DNA of 64,000 nucleotides from Deltaproteobacteria bacterium. Its GTDB lineage: Bacteria; Desulfobacterota; Desulfobacteria; Desulfobacterales; GCA-2748835. The stretch lies in NCBI GenBank assembly GCA_002748835.1, contig PDTL01000018.1:124001-188000 (forward strand). The letters are read 5' to 3'. Of this stretch, positions 8,447 to 17,275 are shown piece after piece. Each line of letters opens with the position of its first letter. The first letter of the stretch is position 1. Made by a program: the position numbers and the translations under genes. The notes below the pieces were generated by a model. The model worked only from the letters and a program-made list of their open reading frames with translations, had not been told where the DNA came from and searched no databases.

Positions 8447-9766
8447 ATGAAACACGTTGTGATCATCGGCGGGGGGTTCGCCGGACTCAAGGCAGCCAAG
8501 AAACTGGGGGGACGGACCGATGTGAAGGTGACCCTCATCGACCGGGGGAACCATCATCTGTTCCAGCCGCTGCTCTATCAGGTGGCCACGGCCGGACTGG
8601 GCCAGTCGGATATCGCGGTTCCCATACGGAGTCTCCTTGCCGAATTCCCGAACATTTTCGTTCTCAAAGGCGAGGTGACGGACGCAGATCTGGAAAACCG
8701 GACCCTGACCACCGACTTTGGCGAGGTCTCTTTCGATTATCTGATCCTGGCCTGCGGGGTGAAACACACCTATTTCGGCAATGACCACTGGGAGCGGTAT
8801 GCGCCGGGACTGAAAACCCTGGAGCAGGCCATCGAGATCCGGCGGCGGTTTCTCAATGCCTTTGAAGAAGCCGAGCGGCAGAGTGATCCCCGGCTTCGTC
8901 GGAAAGCCCTTACGTTTGTGGTGGTGGGCGGTGGTCCCACCGGCGTGGAGCTGGCCGGGGCGATCGGAGAAATGAGCCGGTATACCCTGAACCGTGAGTT
9001 TCGCAACATTGATCCCAAGTTGACGCGGATCATTCTGATTGAAGCCGGCGACCGGATTTTGTCGTCTTTTTGCCGGAGCCAGAGCAGTCGGGCCACCCGG
9101 GATCTGGAAAAACTCGGGGTTCAGGTCTGGACTGGCGGGCGGGTAACGCAGATTAATGATGAAGGCATCGAAGTGGGAGAGGAGCGGATCGAAGCGGGAA
9201 CGGTGATCTGGGCCGCAGGTGTGGCAGCACCGGAAATCAACGCGAAACTCGGCGTGCCACTGGACAGTCAGGGCCGGATTATTGTGGAGAAAGATCTGTC
9301 CCTTCCCGGACATCCCAACGTGTTTTCCGCCGGAGACCAGGCCAGCTTTTCCCACCAGACCGGAGAACCTCTCCCCTGCCTGTCACCGGTGGCCATCCAG
9401 ATGGGCGGGGCCATCGCGGAAAACATCGTCTGTGACATATACGGGATTCACCGGCGGCCGTTTCGTTACACGGACAAGGGGCAGATGGCCACCATCGGCC
9501 GGAGCACGGCCATTGTGGACCTGGGGTATCTGCGGTTGAACGGTTTTCTCGCCTGGGTGACCTGGATTTTTGTGCATATTTATTTCATCGCCGGTTTCAA
9601 CAACCGGATGCAGGTCTTTATCAAGTGGTACATCTCTTATCTGTCCAACAAGAAAGGATCGCGGATCATCTTCAACCGCAAATGGTGGTTCTACGATGAC
9701 AACACCTGCATGCCGGACCCGGATGTGTTTTCACCGGAGGTGCTGGACAGGGCTGAAAACCGGTAA
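8447..9766 (+). CDS. Type II NADH dehydrogenase (NDH-2)
   Basis: A 439-residue FAD-dependent oxidoreductase. The FAD site VVIIGGGFAGLKAAKKL starts at residue 4 and the NADH site FVVVGGGPTGVELAGAIGEM lies near residues 160-179. NHHLFQPLLYQVATAGL near residue 40 and the C-terminal hydrophobic/amphipathic segment (about 365-400, with FVHIYFIAGFNNRMQVF) are typical of monotopic NDH-2, which passes electrons from NADH to quinone without pumping protons. An upstream in-frame ATG at 8354 exists, but the ATG at 8447 follows ACAGGAGATTAGCT and opens directly with the FAD motif. The sensor kinase begins two bases after the stop, implying one transcript. Confidence 0.9.
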   Translation: MKHVVIIGGGFAGLKAAKKLGGRTDVKVTLIDRGNHHLFQPLLYQVATAGLGQSDIAVPIRSLLAEFPNIFVLKGEVTDADLENRTLTTDFGEVSFDYLILACGVKHTYFGNDHWERYAPGLKTLEQAIEIRRRFLNAFEEAERQSDPRLRRKALTFVVVGGGPTGVELAGAIGEMSRYTLNREFRNIDPKLTRIILIEAGDRILSSFCRSQSSRATRDLEKLGVQVWTGGRVTQINDEGIEVGEERIEAGTVIWAAGVAAPEINAKLGVPLDSQGRIIVEKDLSLPGHPNVFSAGDQASFSHQTGEPLPCLSPVAIQMGGAIAENIVCDIYGIHRRPFRYTDKGQMATIGRSTAIVDLGYLRLNGFLAWVTWIFVHIYFIAGFNNRMQVFIKWYISYLSNKKGSRIIFNRKWWFYDDNTCMPDPDVFSPEVLDRAENR

Positions 9767-9768
9767 GC

Positions 9769-11718
9769 ATGGGATGGGGCCGGCGCATATCTGCCAAGAC
9801 CCGGTTCCGGGTGGGAACCGGGGTTATACTGCTTGCGTTCTGCCTCTTTGTATCCGTGATCGCGTATGCGTATCAGAAACAGACGGTGAACCGGTCTCTG
9901 GCGTTCCGCGCGGAGATGTATCTGTATACGGCCGAGGCGATCCGGAAATATGTGAAGGACCGTCTGCGGCCGGCCATCAAAGGAAATGGGGATCCGGACC
10001 GGTTCATCGTCGAAGCCATGTCCACCGCCTTTGTCTCGCGGGAAATCATGAATCGGCTGGGAGAACGGTTTCCAGAGTTCTGTTACAAGCGGGCCGCACC
10101 CAATCCCCGGAACCCCGTCAACAGGTCGGACGCCTTTGAGCGGAAGATGCTCTCCTGGTTCCGGCAGCACCCGGAAGCCGAGGCGTGGGACGGGCTGATC
10201 ACCCGGGAGGGGCAATCCTGCTACACCCGCATGATTCCCATCCGCGCCGAGGCTGACTGTCTGAAATGTCACGGCGATCCCCTGGATGCCCCGTCGGAGA
10301 TTATCGCGCGTTACGGGTCATCGGCTGGTTTCTCCTATACAAAAGGCGAGCTGATGGCTGCGGACGTGGTCTATCTGCCGGTTGGCCTGGCCATGGCCCG
10401 GGTCAAGGAAAAAGCCTGGTTGATTTTTATTACCGTTGTAGCAGCCCTGGTTTTTCTCATGGCCCTGTTTTATCTGCTGTTCAACCGGACCGTGGTGACA
10501 GAGCTCAAAGATACGCTGAACCGGTTCCAGAAGCTCTCCCGGCCCGGTGATCACCCCAGGGGTATTCCGTTTGATTACAGTCGGGATGAATTTGCGCTGT
10601 TGAAAGAAGCGTTCCAGCAGGCTGCCCAGGACCTGGAAGCCTCTCATGCAGATCTGAGACGGTCGGAAGCCCGGTATCGAGAATTGTTCGAGGCGTCTCC
10701 GGATCCCATTCTCATCTGTCGCAATCTGGCGGTTTTTGATATCAATTCCGCAGGATTGAACCTGTTCGGGTTTACCGATAAAGCAGATGCGCGGCAGGTG
10801 GAATCCATTTACATTCTGTTCTGGGATGGCAGGCAGGCATCGGCCTTTCATGCCGCCATGAAAAAAGACCGGATTGTGAAAGCATATGAAGCGGTGCTGG
10901 TGAACCGGGAAGGGCAAAAGATCGATGCCGTGATTACAGCGATCGCAGCCCGGGAACCAGAGGGGAAAACGGATCGTTATGAACTGGTGATACGGGATAT
11001 TACCCAGAAGCGGAAAATGGATCGCTATCTGGCCCGGACGGAAAAACTGGCCTCCATCGGCCAGCTGGCTGCGGGTGTGGCCCATGAGATCAACAACCCC
11101 CTGAGTGTCATCAGCTGCTACACCAACCTGATCGAAAAAAACGCAGGCGCGGACCCGCAGATCGGAAATGACCTGGGCGTGATCCGGAAACATACGGCAG
11201 CCTGTAAGTCCGTTGTGCGTTCCCTGCTCAATTTTGCCCGTGTCGGGGATTCAAAAATGCGGCCCACAGACCTGCACGGACTGATGGATGATATTCTCAC
11301 CGTGCTCACCTGTCAGATGGAAAACAGGCAAATTACGCTAGTTCGCGACTATTCAGCGGATGTACCCCGGCTCATTCTGGATGCGGAAAAGATAAAGCAG
11401 GTGTTCATGAATCTGTTTATCAATGCGTTCCAGGCCATGGGCGAACAGGGCGCGCTTACCCTTTCCACTGCCTATGACCGGATTCTGCACCAGGTGATGA
11501 TTACCGTAACCGATACAGGCCAAGGCATTCCCCCTGATCAGCAGGACCGGATTTTTGAACCGTTTTTCACCACCAAAGATGTGGGCGAAGGCACCGGACT
11601 CGGGCTGTCGGTGACCTACGGTATTATTTCCCAGCATGGGGGCAGTCTCTCCGTGATATCGGAACCCGGGGCAGGCACCACCTTCCGGATCCTGCTGCCC
11701 GATCACTTGGACGACTGA
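9769..11718 (+). CDS. Sensor histidine kinase with c-haem (DUF3365-type) sensor and PAS domain
   Basis: A 649-residue membrane kinase. Transmembrane helix 1 is about residues 12-34. A periplasmic domain of about 180 residues follows, of the DUF3365/Tll0287 type, with a single c-haem motif CLKCH (Cys164, Cys167, His168). Helix 2 is about 220-245. A HAMP-like stretch, a PAS domain (about 300-410), HisKA with His439 in AHEINNP, and HATPase_c with DTGQGIP and GTGLGLSV complete it. The periplasmic haem suggests sensing of redox state or a small gas. Being fused transcriptionally to NDH-2 and followed after 13 bp by a sigma-54 activator, it probably phosphorylates that regulator. The ligand is unknown. 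Confidence 0.88.
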   Translation: MGWGRRISAKTRFRVGTGVILLAFCLFVSVIAYAYQKQTVNRSLAFRAEMYLYTAEAIRKYVKDRLRPAIKGNGDPDRFIVEAMSTAFVSREIMNRLGERFPEFCYKRAAPNPRNPVNRSDAFERKMLSWFRQHPEAEAWDGLITREGQSCYTRMIPIRAEADCLKCHGDPLDAPSEIIARYGSSAGFSYTKGELMAADVVYLPVGLAMARVKEKAWLIFITVVAALVFLMALFYLLFNRTVVTELKDTLNRFQKLSRPGDHPRGIPFDYSRDEFALLKEAFQQAAQDLEASHADLRRSEARYRELFEASPDPILICRNLAVFDINSAGLNLFGFTDKADARQVESIYILFWDGRQASAFHAAMKKDRIVKAYEAVLVNREGQKIDAVITAIAAREPEGKTDRYELVIRDITQKRKMDRYLARTEKLASIGQLAAGVAHEINNPLSVISCYTNLIEKNAGADPQIGNDLGVIRKHTAACKSVVRSLLNFARVGDSKMRPTDLHGLMDDILTVLTCQMENRQITLVRDYSADVPRLILDAEKIKQVFMNLFINAFQAMGEQGALTLSTAYDRILHQVMITVTDTGQGIPPDQQDRIFEPFFTTKDVGEGTGLGLSVTYGIISQHGGSLSVISEPGAGTTFRILLPDHLDD

Positions 11719-11731
11719 ACACAGAGGCGTC

Positions 11732-13153
11732 ATGAAAGATACCTTGCTGATTGTGGATGATGAAATCGATTTGCTTGAGGGTCTGAAGCGAACCCTCGAG
11801 ATGGCGTGCAGCTGCACCGTGTTCACGGCCGGTTCCGGAAAAGCGGCCCTTGATCTGCTGGATGCCTATCCGGTGGATCTGGTGCTGACCGATCTGAGCA
11901 TGCCAGGCATGGACGGCATGAGCCTCCTGGCTGAAATTCAGCATCATGACCCTCTGGTCACCGTGATTCTGATCACCGGGTATGGTACCGTGGAGACGGC
12001 GGTTTCCGCGATCAAGTCCGGGGCTTACGATTTTATCCAGAAGCCCTTTGACGAGGACCGGCTGATCCGCCAGGTTCGAAACGGACTGGAGCGGAACCGG
12101 CTGCTGCGGGAGAACCGTCGCCTGGCTGAGATGGCGGGCATGCGCACGGGCGCCGGCGGCCGGTTTGTGGGACGAAGCCGGTTGCTCTGTGACATGCTCG
12201 AAAAAATCCGGATGCTGAGCGCCAGCGAGGTCACGGTGCTGGTCACCGGTGAAACCGGAACCGGAAAAGATCTCGCGGCCCGGACCATTCATGAAACCGG
12301 CCCCCGGAAACAGGGACCCTTTGTGACTGTTAACTGCCCGGCACTGCCGGAGCAGATTCTGGAGAGCGAGCTCTTCGGGTATAAAAAAGGCGCTTTTACC
12401 GGCGCCCATCAGGACAAGCCCGGGTTGTTTGATCTGGCGGACGGCGGCACCCTGTTTCTGGACGAGATCGGCGATTTGTCTGTTCCGGTTCAAACCAAAC
12501 TGCTCAGGGTACTCCAGGACAAGGTGGTGACTCCGCTGGGAGAGACGAAAGGCCACGGGGTGGATGTCCGTATCCTGACCGCCACCAACCAGGATCTTGA
12601 AGCAAAGATCAGGGATCATTCCTTCCGGTCTGATCTGTTTTACCGGCTGAATGTGGCGCGTATCACCCTGCCGCCCCTTCGCGAGATCCGGGATGATATC
12701 CCGCTTCTGGTGGACCACTTCATGAACAAGGCTGCCGCCGATGCCGGGGTTCCGGTGAAGACCCTTTCCAGCGAAGCGCTCTCCTGGTTCATTCACCGGG
12801 ACTGGCCCGGGAATGTGCGGGAACTGGAGAATCGCATTTATGGCCTGTATGCCCTTGTCCCCAACACCGAGATTCAGCTGCACCACCTGGCGCCGGATGC
12901 GGTGAATCCCGGTGCTCGTCCGGAACTGCTTCAAAATATGAATAAACCCTACAAGGAATTGAAAGCAGATGTGATCGATCAATTCACCATTGATTATCTG
13001 AACCGGCTGCTGACAAAAACATCTGGTAATGTCACCCTCGCAGCACGCATCAGCGGCATTCAGCGTCAGTCGCTTCAGAAGATCATTCGCCGATACGGTC
13101 TGCATGTGCAGCGCTTCAGGGGGCTGCCATCTTCCGATGACGGTGCATCCTGA
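11732..13153 (+). CDS. NtrC-family sigma-54-dependent response regulator
   Basis: A 473-residue regulator. The receiver domain carries the phosphoacceptor Asp54 in VLTDLSMPG. The AAA+ domain has Walker A GETGTGK (173-179), the sigma-54-contacting GAFTGA (220-225) and LFLDEIGDL (Walker B). The C-terminal Fis-type helix-turn-helix includes GNVTLAARISGIQRQSLQ. It would bind upstream enhancer sites and use ATP to open sigma-54 promoters. The partner kinase gene ends 13 bp upstream. A sigma-54-like promoter lies 168 bp downstream, before the YeiH-family gene, which is the obvious candidate target. Confidence 0.95.
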   Translation: MKDTLLIVDDEIDLLEGLKRTLEMACSCTVFTAGSGKAALDLLDAYPVDLVLTDLSMPGMDGMSLLAEIQHHDPLVTVILITGYGTVETAVSAIKSGAYDFIQKPFDEDRLIRQVRNGLERNRLLRENRRLAEMAGMRTGAGGRFVGRSRLLCDMLEKIRMLSASEVTVLVTGETGTGKDLAARTIHETGPRKQGPFVTVNCPALPEQILESELFGYKKGAFTGAHQDKPGLFDLADGGTLFLDEIGDLSVPVQTKLLRVLQDKVVTPLGETKGHGVDVRILTATNQDLEAKIRDHSFRSDLFYRLNVARITLPPLREIRDDIPLLVDHFMNKAAADAGVPVKTLSSEALSWFIHRDWPGNVRELENRIYGLYALVPNTEIQLHHLAPDAVNPGARPELLQNMNKPYKELKADVIDQFTIDYLNRLLTKTSGNVTLAARISGIQRQSLQKIIRRYGLHVQRFRGLPSSDDGAS

Positions 13154-13320
13154 AGGTTGCAGATCGCTTATTTTTTATAATTTATTAGATTTATTAAATA
13201 ATTTTTTTTATTTCAAGCAACCTCTATGCTGAGGCGCCATTTTTTGTTTGCACAGCGTCACTTAGTTTTTATTTGTCTATTTATTTCAATTGATTAGGTT
13301 TTTTGTTTCCGCATTTTTTT

Positions 13321-13337
13321 TGGCATGATTTCTGTAT
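13321..13337 (+). promoter_or_regulatory. Candidate sigma-54 promoter for the YeiH-family operon
   Basis: TGGCATGATTTCTGTAT fits the -24/-12 layout TGGCAC-N5-TTGCW with the invariant GG at -24 and TG at -12, but has GT where GC is expected. It lies 82 bp before the ATG at 13419 and just after the gene for a sigma-54 activator. The upstream 160 bp are very AT-rich, with a 7-bp inverted pair AGGTTGC (13154-13160) and GCAACCT (13217-13223) that could mark an activator site. Confidence 0.4.
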
Positions 13338-13418
13338 TATTTTATGGGTTCTGTTCTCCGGTTCAGCAGGGGGCTGGTCCGGATAGGGATTAAAGATGTG
13401 AAGCCAAAGGAGATACGC

Positions 13419-15152
13419 ATGTCTGAAAACGCGAATGTGGTGTATGACAGCGGAAAACAGAAATTGTCGGATTTATGGAAAAAAGAGGATTATTGGGCCA
13501 TCTGGCTGGGCTTCGCCCTTCTGGTCATTGCCATGGTGATCTTTTTTCCACGAGGGCCGGAAGGGTTTAAGGAAAAAATTGATGCCGCCAATGCCACCCT
13601 TTCCGCAGAAGCAAACAAACCGATCAAGACCATTGCCTGGTACAAGGCCAATGATGCGAAGCGAAAGTTGAAGGCCTCCAGTTCTCCGGTGGGAAAAACC
13701 ATCAAGAAATTTACCAGCAAGCCCCACAAGTGGAAGACCAATCCCCTGGATGCCTTTTATCTGTCTGAGGAAAAAGCAGCGGCCTTGAAGGCCAAGGCAA
13801 TGGAAAAATATGATGCGGCCAAGATTGCGGCGGCAGCAGCCCTGGTCAAAGCCCAGGTGGCGGAAGCGGCTGCCGCTGGTGCCGGCTTTCAAAATGAGAG
13901 CCTGAACAAGGCGGCCCAGGGAGCCATTGATGACTGGCGCTCCGCTCATGCCAAGGCAGGTAAGCTGAAGAAGAAGACCAAAGTGAAAGCATACAACCAG
14001 ATTCCCTATCTCATCGGGCTCATGGTGATCATGGGGGTCTTTTTCTCCATCGGCATGATGTTCATGGACGCCAGCTTCGGCAAGTTCCTCATGGGCTTTA
14101 CCTTCGTCTTTTTCATGGCTGTGCTCGCCTACACGGCAGCGACCAATGCCACGATGAAGCATTACGGGATCGGGTATGCGGCATGGGCCATTCTGTTCGG
14201 CCTTTTGATCAGCAACACCGTGGGCACGCCTGAGTGGGTGAAGCCGGCGGTACAGACCGAATATTATATCAAGACCGGGTTGGTCCTGCTGGGTGCGGAA
14301 GTGCTGTTCGGCAAGATTCTCTCCATTGGTGTACCGGGTATTTTTGTGGCCTGGGTGGTCACGCCCATTGTTTTGATCTCCACCTTTATTTTTGGCCAGA
14401 AAGTGCTGAAAATTCCGTCAAAAACCCTGAACATGACCATTTCCGCTGACATGTCGGTCTGCGGTGTGTCCGCAGCCATTGCAACCGCCTCTGCCTGCCG
14501 GGCGAAAAAAGAGGAGCTGACCCTGGCGGTCGGTCTTTCTCTGGTGTTTACATCCATCATGATGATTGTGATGCCGGCTGTGATCAAGGCAACCGGTATG
14601 CCGTATATTCTGGGCGGCGCCTGGATGGGCGGCACCATCGATGCCACGGGCGCAGTTGCTGCGGCGGGTGCGTTTTTGAGTGAACGGGCCCTGTATGTGG
14701 CAGCCACCATCAAGATGATCCAGAATGTGCTCATCGGTGTGATCGCCTTTTGTGTGGCTGTCTACTGGACCACCAAAATCGAAGTGGAACAGGGAAACAA
14801 GGTGGGCGCCATCGAAATCTGGAACCGGTTTCCCAAGTTCGTCATCGGCTTTATTCTTGCCTCCATCCTGTTTTCAGCTGTTTACAGCTCCTGGGGCCAT
14901 GATATTTCCTATGTGTTGATCGATCACGGTGCCATCCGCGGTTTCACCAAAATTTTCCGCGGCTGGTTTTTCTGTCTGGCCTTTGTGTCTATCGGCTTGG
15001 CCACCAACTTCCGTGAACTGAAAGCGTATTTCAAGGGCGGTAAGCCGCTTATCCTGTATGTCTGCGGTCAATCTTTCAACCTGGTACTGACCCTGATCAT
15101 GGCCTATGTCATGTTCTACAAGGTGTTCCCGGAAATCACGGCTACGATCTAA
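13419..15152 (+). CDS. YeiH/UPF0324-family membrane transporter with long N-terminal insert
   Basis: A 577-residue protein. One transmembrane helix (about residues 27-45) is followed by about 150 hydrophilic residues very rich in Ala and Lys, ending [13 protein letters not shown]. The rest (about 195-570) has some ten helices of the UPF0324/YeiH family, including [22 protein letters not shown] and [21 protein letters not shown]. YeiH-type proteins are annotated as putative sulfate exporters; the substrate is not proven. Typical members are about 330-350 residues, so the insert is an addition. AAAGGAGATACGC precedes the ATG at 13419, making it a better start than the one 25 codons upstream. 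Candidate sigma-54 control is described separately. Confidence 0.85.
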   Translation: MSENANVVYDSGKQKLSDLWKKEDYWAIWLGFALLVIAMVIFFPRGPEGFKEKIDAANATLSAEANKPIKTIAWYKANDAKRKLKASSSPVGKTIKKFTSKPHKWKTNPLDAFYLSEEKAAALKAKAMEKYDAAKIAAAAALVKAQVAEAAAAGAGFQNESLNKAAQGAIDDWRSAHAKAGKLKKKTKVKAYNQIPYLIGLMVIMGVFFSIGMMFMDASFGKFLMGFTFVFFMAVLAYTAATNATMKHYGIGYAAWAILFGLLISNTVGTPEWVKPAVQTEYYIKTGLVLLGAEVLFGKILSIGVPGIFVAWVVTPIVLISTFIFGQKVLKIPSKTLNMTISADMSVCGVSAAIATASACRAKKEELTLAVGLSLVFTSIMMIVMPAVIKATGMPYILGGAWMGGTIDATGAVAAAGAFLSERALYVAATIKMIQNVLIGVIAFCVAVYWTTKIEVEQGNKVGAIEIWNRFPKFVIGFILASILFSAVYSSWGHDISYVLIDHGAIRGFTKIFRGWFFCLAFVSIGLATNFRELKAYFKGGKPLILYVCGQSFNLVLTLIMAYVMFYKVFPEITATI

Positions 15153-15163
15153 GGGAGACCCGT

Positions 15164-15445
15164 ATGGATGCAGTCATGAAAAACGGAAAACCGGATCACC
15201 CCTGGCTTCGTCTGGGGATGGGCGTTGCGGCTATTTTGACGTTCATCTATGGCGTCGGACCGATGCTGGATCGGATCACCTATCTCCAGCCGCTGATTCA
15301 GTTTATCGACAGTCGGGGGATCAATGCCACGGCCCTGCTGTATACGGAGATCGAAGAATTCTCCGATGCCAACAGCAACATGCAGGATACCATGCGGTTC
15401 CGGAACCCGGAAACCGCGTACCTGTCAGAGGAAAACGGCAGCTGA
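15164..15445 (+). CDS. Small single-pass membrane protein, unknown function
   Basis: A 93-residue protein with one hydrophobic segment (about residues 14-35, RLGMGVAAILTFIYGVGPML) and a hydrophilic, acidic C-terminal half. It begins 11 bp after the YeiH-family stop and ends before a strong terminator, so it is the second gene of that operon. AAGGGAGACCCGT precedes the ATG. I do not recognise a family. A role as a small accessory subunit of the transporter is inferred from position only. Confidence 0.7.
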   Translation: MDAVMKNGKPDHPWLRLGMGVAAILTFIYGVGPMLDRITYLQPLIQFIDSRGINATALLYTEIEEFSDANSNMQDTMRFRNPETAYLSEENGS

Positions 15446-15476
15446 TCCGTCACTTCATCTGACGTATAAACACTGA

Positions 15477-15520
15477 AAAGGCAGTGAATCGGCAGATCGC
15501 CGGTTCACTGCCTTTTTTTA
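15477..15520 (+). terminator. Intrinsic terminator after the YeiH operon
   Basis: AAAAGGCAGTGAA pairs with TTCACTGCCTTTT, with a further inner CGGC/GCCG pairing, and seven T follow. This is a textbook rho-independent terminator on the plus strand. The A run at its left edge makes it usable by the convergent radical SAM gene as well. Confidence 0.9.
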
Positions 15521-15523
15521 TGA

Positions 15524-16543
15524 TCACGCCATGAGTTCGAAACCATCATCCGCCGGTTTGATCTCTTCTTTTAACATGCAGCAGGCGATCCGATAAAGGG
15601 GCGTTTTGTCAGACGCATAGGCGAGGTTTCCGGATTGCACGAGCTTGTTCATCACACACCCTTCGGGAATCGTCAGGTTGAAGAGATCGGTTTCGTTAAC
15701 CGGCGGCCGAGGGGTCAGCCGGTTGTCGCACATCTCGTATCCGTGCAGGGGGAAGTCTTCGCACAAGGGACATTTATAGACCCGGCCATTGGGAAAAATA
15801 AAGTAGTTGTCGGCAACGGTGCCCGCACAGGCAAAGGGTTCGTCCGGCGACAAAAATACTTTGGGAAAGGTGACGGGAATCCCGCGTGCCGCAATCTTTT
15901 CAGCCGTCTCCGGAATATCTTTTTCCCAGGTTTCTTTTGTCACCTGATGAAGCTCCTTTGACTGGGCCGTGTTTCCGCGGATGCCGAGCACCTGGATGAA
16001 GAAGCGTTTGATGCCGAGGGTGGGCACCAGGTCTGCCATCAGCGGCAGCTCATGGACATTGGTGTCGCTTACCGTATAGATCATACTGGTATGAAACCCG
16101 CGTGATACGGCGGCTTTTACGCCTGCCAGACAGGTATCGTAGCTTCCCTTTCCCCGGAGGGTATCATTGATTTCCCGGGTGGCGCCGTCCAGACTGAAGC
16201 TGATGAAATCCACATCCGCCGGTGACAGGCGGTGGAGGCAGTCATGGAACAGGTAGCCGTTGGTATCAATGGTGATCGAGTGATAGCCCATGCGCCGGGC
16301 GGCCCGGACCGCTTCAGGCAGTTTCGGGTGCAGGGTGGGCTCGCCGCCCAGGAAGATGACATTGGCTGTGCTGCGGAGATCGGCAAAGGCTGAAAGCCAG
16401 GCTTCGATGGTGTCAAGGGAGAGCAGGCCCGTGCCGTGCTGGGCCGGATTGATGTAGCAGTGGCGGCACGACAGGTTGCATCGGGTCAGAATATGAAAAA
16501 AAATATTGACGGCATCTTCTGAAAAAAGAACGGTTTCTCGCAT
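15524..16543 (-). CDS. Radical SAM protein with C-terminal cysteine-rich region
   Basis: A 339-residue radical SAM enzyme. The 4Fe-4S/SAM motif is Cys22-x3-Cys26-x2-Cys29 in CNLSCRHCY, followed by the SAM-binding FLGGEPTLHP (about residues 64-73). A C-terminal region with Cys in PFACAG and VYKCPLCEDFP suggests a partial SPASM/twitch auxiliary-cluster domain, like peptide-modifying or MoaA-like enzymes. No precursor peptide gene is evident nearby. It lies 17 bp downstream of the cyclic-nucleotide-binding gene on the same strand. The reaction is unknown. Confidence 0.85.
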   Translation of the reverse strand: MRETVLFSEDAVNIFFHILTRCNLSCRHCYINPAQHGTGLLSLDTIEAWLSAFADLRSTANVIFLGGEPTLHPKLPEAVRAARRMGYHSITIDTNGYLFHDCLHRLSPADVDFISFSLDGATREINDTLRGKGSYDTCLAGVKAAVSRGFHTSMIYTVSDTNVHELPLMADLVPTLGIKRFFIQVLGIRGNTAQSKELHQVTKETWEKDIPETAEKIAARGIPVTFPKVFLSPDEPFACAGTVADNYFIFPNGRVYKCPLCEDFPLHGYEMCDNRLTPRPPVNETDLFNLTIPEGCVMNKLVQSGNLAYASDKTPLYRIACCMLKEEIKPADDGFELMA

Positions 16544-16560
16544 AATACGTTAACTCTGGT

Positions 16561-17067
16561 TCAACGGATATCCAGGCTTTGCAGCTTGAGTTTGGTTTCA
16601 AACAGATCTGCTGTGGTCAGGCGCAGACGCAAGGACATGTATTCGGCAAAAATTCGGTAGAGAAGCAGCAAAAAATCAAGGCGTTCATCATAACCGCCAT
16701 CGCCGCTGACCTTGTCTTTGGCTGACGTGTCCACGGCAAGGCAGATGGTTTTGCCTTTTGCAAAAACAGAAGCAGACCGGCTCCGGCTGTCGATGATCCG
16801 CATCTCGCCGAAGATCTCGCCAATGGTGTCAATAGTGCAGATATCAATGCCTTTTTTCTTGATCTCCACCGTTCCCTTAAGGAGAAAGTAGAGCCAGGGA
16901 TCCAGATCCCCTTCTTTGATAATTCGCTCTCCATCTTCGTACTCCCTGATTTTACTGAGCTTGAGAAGCTTGGAAAGGTTTTTCGTTTCAAAGTGCTTGA
17001 GGGTGGGAATACTCATCAGCTTCTGGATGTTCTGAATATTGTCTTTCAGGTATTTGGATTCGATCAT
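16561..17067 (-). CDS. Cyclic-nucleotide-binding-domain protein without HTH
   Basis: A 168-residue protein built from one cNMP-binding beta-barrel (about residues 18-125): GERIIKEGDLDPWLYFLLKGTVEI and GEIFGEMRIIDSRSRSASV, the latter resembling the phosphate-binding cassette. The C-terminal 40 residues are helical and leucine-rich, with no DNA-binding helix-turn-helix, so it is not a Crp-type regulator by sequence. GCGGAGGCTGCAT precedes the ATG. Paired with the downstream radical SAM gene, it may act as a ligand-responsive partner of that enzyme; this is inference. Confidence 0.85.
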   Translation of the reverse strand: MIESKYLKDNIQNIQKLMSIPTLKHFETKNLSKLLKLSKIREYEDGERIIKEGDLDPWLYFLLKGTVEIKKKGIDICTIDTIGEIFGEMRIIDSRSRSASVFAKGKTICLAVDTSAKDKVSGDGGYDERLDFLLLLYRIFAEYMSLRLRLTTADLFETKLKLQSLDIR

Positions 17068-17190
17068 ATGCAGCCTCCGCTTTTTTCCCTGTAAGATGTC
17101 GCAGGTCGCAGCATCCTTTTCATCTACACGTGTTCAGTGCCGCAGCAGGTATATGAAACGATAAATCAATGATACGGAATCATTTATAAA

Positions 17191-17217
17191 TATTAAAAGC
17201 CCCCCATTCGGGGGGCT
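17191..17217 (-). terminator. Intrinsic terminator of carB
   Basis: AGCCCCCC (17198-17205) pairs with GGGGGGCT (17210-17217) around ATTC. On the minus strand TTTTAATATTT follows the stem. It lies about 60 bp past the carB stop, so it should end the carAB transcript. Confidence 0.85.
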
Positions 17218-17275
17218 GCCTGGATAATCTACCATCAAAATCAAACGGATCACAACCCTCAACTTTGAGAAATTG

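Noticed and set aside
11624..13105. 493-codon minus-strand frame across the response regulator
   Set aside because: Antisense shadow of a well-conserved AAA+ gene, rich in His and Gln, without domain signals.
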